64,000 bases of DNA from Acidobacteriota bacterium (GTDB lineage Bacteria; Acidobacteriota; Terriglobia; Terriglobales; Acidobacteriaceae). Location of the stretch: the NCBI GenBank assembly GCA_018268755.1, contig JAFDVW010000020.1:26997-90996 (forward strand), written 5' to 3'. The notes under the pieces are model-generated. The model was given only the letters and a program-made list of their open reading frames with translations. It ran no database searches and was not told where the DNA came from. Each line of letters opens with the position of its first letter. The first letter of the stretch is position 1. Position numbers and translations under genes: made by a program. Positions 16,743 to 23,775 of the stretch are shown here, piece after piece.

Positions 16743-18497
16743 TCAATCTTGTGTGGTCAGCACGTGCTTTGTCACCCGCGCTTCTCTCCACCACCACAAC
16801 CCCAGTCCCAGCGCGGCAAGCAATGAGATCACCCCTCCCGCGACCCGGTCGCGGGTACGCACGAAAGTGATCTGCACATGATTGCTTCCGGCCTGCACCG
16901 GGACCAGCATTTGGCCTGTGATCCGGCGAGTTGCGGGGGACACCACCCGTCCGTTGACCTCCACCTTCCACGCCGGATAATGGAAAAGTCGCAGTAATAA
17001 TGTGCCGGGATGTGCGGCGGTCACCGCGACCTGTCGGCTCTCCGAATTCCACAAATCGACCTGCACCTGGCCCTCCGTGCCCAACAAGGTCACCCGCGGC
17101 TCCTCCTGATGAATTTCGTAGGGATCGGCCCTTAGAGGGACATATTCGTCGGTCCCCTCGTAGCCGGGACCATCCTGCAGGTTGCCATGGCGGCTATCTT
17201 TCTGGCTCTCCACCATGTCCTGTAAATCGGCGCGTACGTCCCACCAGGGCGGTTGTACGCGCTGCCAGCCATATCCGATCACGGCCAGCAAGGCCAGGCA
17301 GAGCAGGGTACGGACATACCATTTCCGCCAGGCATCGGCCACCAGCAAGACCAGGACCAGATTCAGGCACCCCAGCCAGCGCCAGGGAAGCTGCATAAAG
17401 CGCAACTCCGGTAAGTGTCGCCACAGTGGGGCGGAAAGAGAAGAGAGCAAGCCCAGCGAGGCAGCGCCCCAGGTCAGCAAGCACCATAAGGGCAGGCCCC
17501 GCCACTTCCTCTGGACGCCGCACCAGGCGGCGGCCGTCAGCAGTGCAATCATCTCACTCAGGGCCACGATGGAGACCAGGCGGTTAAAGACATCGTGGTC
17601 GTGCTCCTGGACCGCAGTGAACAAGAAGTTGTCCTGCGGGCGGAGGCCGGGGGCGATGACCTGCTCGATATCCACCCATCTCTGTTCATAGACAGCCGGC
17701 AGTACATAAAAGGCCGCCAGGGCCAATCCCAGAAGCACGGCGAGTCCGCCCGCAAGCAAGAGGCGCGGCGCGCGGCGCGCCATCGCCACCACGAAGGTGA
17801 GCAGGGCAAGGGAATAGGTGGCCATGACGGCGGAGGGGGCATTGGTCAACCACACCGCGGCCATGACGAGTCCCAATTTCATGACAGGACGCCAGAAATC
17901 ACCCCGCTGGCCCTCTGCGGAGTCCGCTGCCTGCAAAAGAAACAGTAGCAGCAAGGGCAAGATCGCTGCGGCCAGCAATTCCGCATAGGCGCTGCGCCAA
18001 TAAACAACGATCAGGGAATACGGATTGGCGGCATAGAAGCAGGCCGCAAAGAGCGCGTCCCGCGCGGATAGCCAGCGCCGGGCGAGCAGAAACATGGTGC
18101 TACCCGAGAGGGTCAAGACGATCGCGATGTAAACCGCGGGGACCAGTGTCCAGGGCAACAGGACTCCCAGAAGGGCGCCCAGTAGCCACGACAAGGGCGG
18201 ATAAAACACAAAGCGTGCCTCGCCGTATCCGTAGTGCGCCAGTCCCGCCCAATGGGGATAGAGCACTCCCTGCTGCCAGTGGGTGACCACTTCGATCCAG
18301 GAATTGAAGTGAAATTCGAAGTCGTGGCCGGAAGGAACGCCCCACCGTAGGAAGGGCAGCACCACGGCCAGCGCCGTGGCGCTCAGCAGCAGAAGCCTCC
18401 AGGAGTAGAGTGAGGGCGGAGACGTGGCTACCACACCAACGGAGCCCGCGGGTGGAGCGTTTCCCTCGGGAGTGGGATTTCTTGCTGGCACAGACAT
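16743..18497 (-). CDS. Polytopic membrane protein, PTPS-related family
   Basis: The protein has 584 residues. A short cytoplasmic N-terminus precedes at least ten predicted transmembrane segments (about 30-450) and a soluble C-terminal beta domain (about 470-560: LLRLFHYPAWKVEVNGR), with one more segment at the end. The opening GVPSGHDFEFHFNSWIEV and FVFYPPLSWLLG are typical of the large membrane proteins called 6-pyruvoyl-tetrahydropterin synthase-related, which resemble GT-C or YfhO-type glycosyltransferases. A role in surface glycan assembly is inference. Confidence 0.65.
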   Translation of the reverse strand: MSVPARNPTPEGNAPPAGSVGVVATSPPSLYSWRLLLLSATALAVVLPFLRWGVPSGHDFEFHFNSWIEVVTHWQQGVLYPHWAGLAHYGYGEARFVFYPPLSWLLGALLGVLLPWTLVPAVYIAIVLTLSGSTMFLLARRWLSARDALFAACFYAANPYSLIVVYWRSAYAELLAAAILPLLLLFLLQAADSAEGQRGDFWRPVMKLGLVMAAVWLTNAPSAVMATYSLALLTFVVAMARRAPRLLLAGGLAVLLGLALAAFYVLPAVYEQRWVDIEQVIAPGLRPQDNFLFTAVQEHDHDVFNRLVSIVALSEMIALLTAAAWCGVQRKWRGLPLWCLLTWGAASLGLLSSLSAPLWRHLPELRFMQLPWRWLGCLNLVLVLLVADAWRKWYVRTLLCLALLAVIGYGWQRVQPPWWDVRADLQDMVESQKDSRHGNLQDGPGYEGTDEYVPLRADPYEIHQEEPRVTLLGTEGQVQVDLWNSESRQVAVTAAHPGTLLLRLFHYPAWKVEVNGRVVSPATRRITGQMLVPVQAGSNHVQITFVRTRDRVAGGVISLLAALGLGLWWWREARVTKHVLTTQD

Positions 18498-18664
18498 AAG
18501 CCAAAGAGATTGTGGCGCAAATGCGCCTCCACGATCAAATCGCCGGCCTGTGGAAAGCCGCCGCCATTTTCACGGCAAATTAACCAGAATGAAACGTAAT
18601 TGTAAGCCGCCTGGGCTAAGCTCGATTCATTCACTTGAGGTGAACTGCCTGCGGAGGGCATAAA

Positions 18665-18703
18665 GGCCAGCACGAGAGACGGCGTGCTGGCCTTGTTATT
18701 TTT
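18665..18703 (+). terminator. Strong rho-independent terminator without an upstream + strand gene
   Basis: GGCCAGCACG (18665-18674) pairs perfectly with CGTGCTGGCC (18683-18692), followed by TTGTTATTTTTG. The T-tract lies on the + strand side, yet both neighbouring genes run on the minus strand. It may end a short unannotated transcript from roughly 18560 onward. Confidence 0.6.
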
Positions 18704-18731
18704 GCCGATGAAATCGTGCTTGTGGACCGGA

Positions 18732-19859
18732 CTAGGAAGCAGGAACTTCCGCACCCCGTTGCTGGTGCAGCTTCTGCAGAAAGTCTTCCTGCCCCAGCGC
18801 TTCATGATTGCGCAAGAGCTCGAGCAGAGGGTCTTCCAGTTCCTGGTTTTCCCCATTGCCCTCCGGGTTGGCCCAATTAGCGGACAAGGCCCGCGGCATG
18901 ATGAGGAGTTCCGGCACCGTGCCGGGATTGCTGGTCAGGCTGGTGATGAACTGCGTTACCTGCTCGCGCTCTTCCGCAGTGTGCGCAGCGAATTCAATTC
19001 CCATGCCATACCCGGGATGCATCACCCGTACCATGCCCTCGGCCTGGACTTCGAGGTCCGATGCCTTCAGGCTGAGAATGATCCCCGAACGCTCCGGGAA
19101 CGGTGATTCAGTCTCGACGTAGCAGCCGCCCGTGCTGAGATCGGTCAGCTTGCAGTGGGCTACGGGTTCCGGGTCCTCGGGGGGAATTTCCGGCGCATGC
19201 TGGGTCAACCAGGATTTCAACGTCTCGCGCGTCTGTTCTGCCAGCTCCACCAGGCGCACCCCGGTTTGTCCGTTGGGATTGGCCCAGGCGACTTCGCCAT
19301 GGAGCTCAAGTTCCCCCGCAGTATCCGGAAGCTGAATGACCGCAGTGATGGCTGCGGAAGGATAAAGGGCCTGTACGGCCAAAACATCCAGCCCTTCCTC
19401 GCTCAGGTCGAGCAGGATCCCCTCCATGACCGGGCCATTCTGCACCCGCAGTTGCACGGGGACCTGTACCGCCACTCGAAAAGAGCGTCGGCGTTCCCGC
19501 TTGATGATGGCGGTGGCGGCCCGCAGACTGGCCTGGGCGGCTTCATGGGTAATGGGCTTGTAAAGAACGAAATTGGCCCCGGCGCCAAATACGTTGCGTA
19601 CTTTTGTCTTATCGCTCAGCAGGGCGACGGTCACAGAAGAGCCGCGCCCGCTTACCGCAGAAGCATTCTGCAGTACCAGGGCAGCGCTGTGTGGGTCATC
19701 GAAATCCACCAGCACTGCGTCGAAGCGTTGTTCCGTCAAACGGCAGAGTCCGTCGGGATAGCTGCAGCGCTGCACGTCCAGCCCAAAGCCGGAGAGCACC
19801 GAAGTGAGCACGGTGACGGAATCGTCGTCCTGGGAAACCAATAATGCGTGAAATGCCAT
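18732..19859 (-). CDS. Receiver-like domain plus tandem PilZ domains
   Basis: The protein has 375 residues from the ATG at 19859. Residues 1-118 form a response-regulator-like domain (acidic cluster 11-13, LVDFDD around 50-54, YKPI with Lys101). A first PilZ domain follows with the c-di-GMP motifs R-R-S-F-R (124-128) and D-L-S-E-E-G (151-156). A second PilZ-like domain has TDLSTGG near 239 but no arginine motif in front, so it may not bind nucleotide itself. The C-terminal tail is helical. It probably links phosphorylation or protein contacts to c-di-GMP. Confidence 0.8.
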   Translation of the reverse strand: MAFHALLVSQDDDSVTVLTSVLSGFGLDVQRCSYPDGLCRLTEQRFDAVLVDFDDPHSAALVLQNASAVSGRGSSVTVALLSDKTKVRNVFGAGANFVLYKPITHEAAQASLRAATAIIKRERRRSFRVAVQVPVQLRVQNGPVMEGILLDLSEEGLDVLAVQALYPSAAITAVIQLPDTAGELELHGEVAWANPNGQTGVRLVELAEQTRETLKSWLTQHAPEIPPEDPEPVAHCKLTDLSTGGCYVETESPFPERSGIILSLKASDLEVQAEGMVRVMHPGYGMGIEFAAHTAEEREQVTQFITSLTSNPGTVPELLIMPRALSANWANPEGNGENQELEDPLLELLRNHEALGQEDFLQKLHQQRGAEVPAS

Positions 19860-19892
19860 AGCCCTGTCTCTGGCGTCCATGCCAACGAGAGA

Positions 19893-20141
19893 TTATGGCC
19901 AGCGCGGCGCCGCCGGGCGGGCCGGTTTGCCGGATTGTGCGGTCGCCGAAGAGGCCTTGGCAGCCAAAGCCTGGCTGTCCTCTACTTCCGCCAGCACGGT
20001 GCTGTCATCGTCTTCGTTTTCCGCCAGCAGAGGCGCCACTTCGCGCAACTTCTCCGCCGCCTGCTGCAGGAGTTCGATCTGCTTGCCCAACTGGGCGTAC
20101 TTGGCTTGCTTCCGCCGCAATACCTCGTGAATGTCCTTCAT
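19893..20141 (-). CDS. Small coiled-coil protein, acidobacterial MKDIHEVLRR type
   Basis: The protein has 82 residues. It starts at 20141 behind AGGGGG and begins MKDIHEVLRRKQAKYAQLG. The first ~45 residues form an amphipathic coiled coil (KQIELLQQAAEKLREVAPLL) and the rest is an acidic, alanine-rich, probably disordered tail. Proteins of this kind recur in acidobacteria beside signalling genes, with no known role. It precedes the REC-PilZ gene by 33 nt on the same strand and is likely co-transcribed with it. Confidence 0.65.
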   Translation of the reverse strand: MKDIHEVLRRKQAKYAQLGKQIELLQQAAEKLREVAPLLAENEDDDSTVLAEVEDSQALAAKASSATAQSGKPARPAAPRWP

Positions 20142-20158
20142 ACAACCCCCTGTCGCGA

Positions 20159-20186
20159 CTTTAAAAACTGCTTGAAACCAGGTCAA
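20159..20186 (-). promoter_or_regulatory. Candidate sigma70-type promoter for the coiled-coil/PilZ unit
   Basis: On the minus strand TTGACC (20186-20181) is followed after 16 nt by TTAAAG (20164-20159), about 20 nt before the gene start. The -35 matches 5 of 6; the -10 is weak. Confidence 0.35.
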
Positions 20187-20335
20187 TCGCTATCCCCCCG
20201 GGGAGGGTTACGGGGGTAATCCTCCGCCCCCCGGCAGGCATCCCCCGCCAGGGCAGCATCGGACTCAAAATAAATGACTTATCGGGAAGAAAGAAGGCGC
20301 GTGCAAGGTAACCCGGAAGCTGGGCGTGGGCGGAG

Positions 20336-20369
20336 GGGCAAGAGAAAAGGGCCTCGTTGCCGAGGCCCT
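20336..20369 (-). terminator. Terminator of the PEP-CTERM gene
   Basis: Read on the minus strand, AGGGCCTCG pairs with CGAGGCCCT across a 4-nt loop, followed by TTTTCTCTTG. It lies about 40 nt after the stop codon of the PEP-CTERM gene. Confidence 0.65.
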
Positions 20370-20406
20370 GCATGGAAGCGATTTGGCTTGCTGTGGGAGC
20401 GACGCG

Positions 20407-20991
20407 CTACCCAGTAATCTTGCGGCGGAGAAGACCGGCAATGCCGACCAGCCCCGTGCCCAACAATCCGAGCGTGCCCGGCTCCGCCACCACGATATTG
20501 GTGTCGCCGCTGGAAATCTCGGTGGTGCCAGTGAAGAACCCTTTGCCCGTGTTGATGGTCAACTGGGTGGTCACACCATTGGTTTGCACGCCATTCAGCG
20601 TTCCGCTGATCACGCCGACCAAGATGTAGTTGTGGGTCCCATCAGGCAGGGTGATGAGGGTCCAGCTTACCGGACCGGAAAAGCTGCCGTTGAAGATGAC
20701 GCCGTTGGGAATGCCGTTGGAGCCGTTTCCGGTGATGACGAAGCTGCCACCCGCGGCAAAAGTGCCGCCCATTTCAAGGCTTCCACTGGTCAGGGCGCCG
20801 GTGGAAAAGCTGACGGTCCCAAGGTTCGCGCCGCCGATATCGCCCACCCCGATCAGGGTGGAGGTAGCGGAAAGGCCGCTGGCCGAACCGGTCAGTGTTC
20901 CGTGAATGTTTCGAATGTCAATACTGCTGTCAGCGAATGCTGCCAACGGAAGCGCCAGCGCAAACAGAGCCAGTAGAACGAATCGCTTCAT
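20407..20991 (-). CDS. PEP-CTERM sorting-domain exported protein
   Basis: The protein has 194 residues: a signal peptide (about 1-20, ending AAFA), a beta-rich Thr/Ser/Gly body (25-165), and the C-terminal sorting tail VAEPGTLGLLGTGLVGIAGLLRRK. The tail has a PEP-like motif (here EPG), a transmembrane helix and terminal arginines. Such proteins are processed by an exosortase and associated with exopolysaccharide or biofilm matrix. No exosortase is in this window. GGAGG precedes the start. Confidence 0.8.
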   Translation of the reverse strand: MKRFVLLALFALALPLAAFADSSIDIRNIHGTLTGSASGLSATSTLIGVGDIGGANLGTVSFSTGALTSGSLEMGGTFAAGGSFVITGNGSNGIPNGVIFNGSFSGPVSWTLITLPDGTHNYILVGVISGTLNGVQTNGVTTQLTINTGKGFFTGTTEISSGDTNIVVAEPGTLGLLGTGLVGIAGLLRRKITG

Positions 20992-21419
20992 AACCAAAGC
21001 CTCCTAAAAATCCTTCTAGATTACGCCCTGACCACACAGTACAGGTGTGTGGCACCGCGATATTGCAGATGTTACTCCCCACGTCCCTCAGTGCATTTAC
21101 CGTTCCATTATTGCAAATATTTTATGTAATTGAAAATAAATATGTTACGGAAATGGCGCGATCCGTCCTTGGGGAAAAGGATGCAAAGTGTTGCATACTT
21201 ACGCACGGCTTCTTGCGACCCTCACCCGCATCCAGACCCAGCTTCCTACCCCTTAGGAAGGTGGTGCCATGCTATGGCACGAACGTGGGATTTACGGGTT
21301 GCCCCATCCCTTATATCTTCACATTCGAGCAGTTCTGGGGGAGGGCTGTTCGGGCGTCCCAGACCCGCAAGGGTCCGGGGCGCTTCTTAATTTTTGGCCC
21401 TGGAGTGGACTGCGTCAGG
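20992..21419. other. Gene-free 428-bp leader region
   Basis: This is the upstream region of the PEP-CTERM gene. It holds a candidate sigma54 promoter (21092-21107) and, upstream of that, an AT-rich stretch (about 21110-21155, AATATTTTATGTAATTG) that could bend DNA. A partly symmetrical ATGCAAAGTGTTGCAT lies at 21181-21196. I see no coding region. Confidence 0.4.
21092..21107 (-). promoter_or_regulatory. Candidate sigma54 (-24/-12) promoter of the PEP-CTERM gene
   Basis: On the minus strand the site reads TGGAACGGTAAATGCA, with GG and GC separated by exactly 10 nt as RpoN requires (consensus TGGCAC-N5-TTGCA). The predicted start would be ~80-90 nt upstream of the PEP-CTERM start codon. RpoN-type promoters before PEP-CTERM genes are a described feature of exosortase systems. 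Confidence 0.45.
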
Positions 21420-22571
21420 CTAAGTAGTCGGGTTCTTGGCCATCAGGACGCCCACGCTCCCTTCGATGGCCCCTTTCTCGTGGAAGTTCTTCAGCTTAAG
21501 AATCAACGGGTAGGTCACTTCCTGTCCCTTGGCCACAATCAATAGCCCCCCCTGGGTACGCACTTCCTGGTTCAGCACCATGCCGGTGGCCAGTTCTTCG
21601 ATGGGGCAGGTGCGGGCCTCCGCTTCCTCTTCTTCTGGCTCCAGGGTACGCATGGCGGGCAGGATGCGCGCGTCCAGGCCGGGGTTCAGCCGCTCCAGTT
21701 CGCGGATGGCCTCGTCCTTCTCGATACCCCGGCGCAAGAGCTCATCAAAGGCCAGCGCAATGTGAAGAATCTGCGCGCCCACATGCATGGTGTGGGCGGT
21801 TTCCGGATCGGGGGCGCGCATACCGATGGCCAGCGGCTTGTTCTGGTGGCCGATCATCCACGCGATCGGCTCCATGCGGGGAATGCTGCGCAACAGATCA
21901 TTGGCTACGCTGGGGTGGGCGTCGTAACGCGCCTGTTCCTCGGGTCGGAGCCGTTCTCCCGCGTAGACGGCGTCGATGGTGTCCGGGTGTAGGGTTACGC
22001 ACCCCAGCTGGGACAGCATGGCGGCCACTTCAAAGCGCCAGAGGTTCTTAAACTGCAAAGCTTCCGCCACATGCCGTACATAACGACGCAGCCGGACCGA
22101 GCGGCTGAAGGCGGCCGGGTTTACCAGCCCCAGTACCTCGGTCAGCACGTGGATACTGCCGCTTAGGGTTTTCTCCAGCAGTTCCTTTTCCGCTGTGACC
22201 AGGCGGTATTGCACCAGGGCCGCGGTCAAGGTCTTGGCGATCACTTCTTTATTGCATGGCTTGGTGAGAAAGCGGAAGATGCTGCCTTCATTGACCGCGT
22301 GCACCGCGGTTTCAATATCAGCATGGCCGGTCAACATAATGCGGATGGTTTCCGGCTCTTTCCGCTTCACCTTGGCCAGGAACTGGATGCCGTCCATGCC
22401 CGGCATGCGCATATCCGAGACCACCACTGCGAAGGGACCATGGTGACTCAGGGTCTTGAGCGCTTCTTCGCCACTGCTGGCTGTTTCCAGCTCGAACTCA
22501 TTGCGCAAGAGTCGTTGGTAGCCTTGCAGAATGGACGGTTCATCGTCGACCAGTAAAATGCGTTCAGACAT
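21420..22571 (-). CDS. Response regulator with degenerate HD-type output domain
   Basis: The protein has 383 residues. The receiver (1-120) has DD (9-10), phospho-acceptor Asp53 in VVSDMRMPG and Lys104. The output domain resembles HD-GYP c-di-GMP phosphodiesterases (AHPSVANDLLRSIPR, IAWMIGHQNKP), but the HD dyad is replaced by Ser-Gln (AAMLSQLG, 187-188) and the GYP motif is missing, so catalysis is unlikely. The C-terminal ~90 residues hold ELATGMVLNQEVRTQGGLLIVAKG, a beta module. It overlaps the upstream gene by 8 nt: coupled translation. Confidence 0.82.
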   Translation of the reverse strand: MSERILLVDDEPSILQGYQRLLRNEFELETASSGEEALKTLSHHGPFAVVVSDMRMPGMDGIQFLAKVKRKEPETIRIMLTGHADIETAVHAVNEGSIFRFLTKPCNKEVIAKTLTAALVQYRLVTAEKELLEKTLSGSIHVLTEVLGLVNPAAFSRSVRLRRYVRHVAEALQFKNLWRFEVAAMLSQLGCVTLHPDTIDAVYAGERLRPEEQARYDAHPSVANDLLRSIPRMEPIAWMIGHQNKPLAIGMRAPDPETAHTMHVGAQILHIALAFDELLRRGIEKDEAIRELERLNPGLDARILPAMRTLEPEEEEAEARTCPIEELATGMVLNQEVRTQGGLLIVAKGQEVTYPLILKLKNFHEKGAIEGSVGVLMAKNPTT

Positions 22572-23775
22572 GTTTTCTTCCCTGTGCGGCAACTTCCTGG
22601 CAGATCCTCCACCAGGGGGCCAGGCAGTCCGCCAGGCCGACTTGCTGCATGTATTGCTCATCCACCTGGCAGTGCTCTTTATCGATCGAGTCCGGCTGCA
22701 ACTGGTGGTCGTAGCAGTCCGCGACATGGACTGCGGCGAGAGGAGCAAATCCTTCGGCGGGAGCGGTGCGGGGATCGTGGTGCCAGGCGACCGCTTCCAC
22801 GATGGGGTCGGGCAAGCCCCATAATCCCAGCAGGTAGGCGCCCACCGCGGCATGGGTGCACCCAAAGGTCTCGCGCTCAGCCCTCCAGGTTTCCGCTCCA
22901 AATCCGCCGGTAGTGCTCATCAGGCTGGCATATTGTTCGCGGTAAACCGCGGTCAGGATCAGCCGTCCAATGTCGTGCAGAAGCGCGGCGGTGAAGATCA
23001 CGTCGCGCATGGCCTGGGGCACGTCCTGAAAGATGGCAATGGCTCGCGCCATGGCCGCGGTATGCGAGCTGTGTTCCCATAAGCCGGTGAGCAGTGCGTT
23101 CGCTTCGGGCGGAAATTGGGTAAAGATGTGGATGGCCAGCACCAGGGCGCGAACGTTATCAATTCCAATCAGAGACACGGCCTGGGCCGGACTGGAGACT
23201 TCATGCGCCAGGCCGAAAAATGCTGAGTTGGCCAGCTGCAGCACCTTGGCGGACATGCCCGGGTCCGTCTCGATCAGGGCTCCGATGCGGGCGGTCGAAC
23301 TATTGGGGTCCCGCAGCTGTTCGGTGACCGCGACATACACCGCCGGCAAGCTGGGAATCGTCTCCAGCCGGCACACGGTCTCCTTGATCTGCGGGTTCTC
23401 CAGTAGGTCGCGTAGGGCGAAGGCGCGGGTCAGTTTCTGGCGGAGTTCCGCCGCATCGCAGGGCTTTGACAAGTACTGATGAGTGGGGCCCACCGAGCGC
23501 AGAATGCTTTCCCGGTCGGATTGCCCGGACAAAACCATGCGCACTATGCGGGGGAAGCGGGTCTTCACCTGTTCCAGCACCTCGGCCCCGTCCATGCCCG
23601 GCATACGCATGTCGGTGATGACCACATCAAAGTGGGCGCGCGCCAGGGTTTCCAGGGCTTCGGCGCCGCTGGTGCAGAAGACGATTTCCCATTCCTTGCT
23701 CATGTTGCGCAGTCCACGCTGGATCCCGCGCAGCACGTTGACCTCGTCGTCGACAAAAAGTATGCGTTTATTCAT
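22564..23775 (-). CDS. Response regulator with HDOD output domain
   Basis: The protein has 403 residues. The receiver (1-120) has DD at 9-10 and phospho-acceptor Asp55 (VVITDMRMPG), with Lys in YLSKPCD. An HDOD domain (about 130-335) shows IPSLPAVYVAVTEQLRDP, KVLQLANSAFFGL and SLIGIDNVRALVLA, and also keeps an HD-like AALLHDIGR and WHHDP. HDOD proteins act as non-enzymatic regulators or c-di-GMP-linked scaffolds. Its ATG overlaps the stop of the kinase gene by 4 nt. Confidence 0.88.
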   Translation of the reverse strand: MNKRILFVDDEVNVLRGIQRGLRNMSKEWEIVFCTSGAEALETLARAHFDVVITDMRMPGMDGAEVLEQVKTRFPRIVRMVLSGQSDRESILRSVGPTHQYLSKPCDAAELRQKLTRAFALRDLLENPQIKETVCRLETIPSLPAVYVAVTEQLRDPNSSTARIGALIETDPGMSAKVLQLANSAFFGLAHEVSSPAQAVSLIGIDNVRALVLAIHIFTQFPPEANALLTGLWEHSSHTAAMARAIAIFQDVPQAMRDVIFTAALLHDIGRLILTAVYREQYASLMSTTGGFGAETWRAERETFGCTHAAVGAYLLGLWGLPDPIVEAVAWHHDPRTAPAEGFAPLAAVHVADCYDHQLQPDSIDKEHCQVDEQYMQQVGLADCLAPWWRICQEVAAQGRKHV

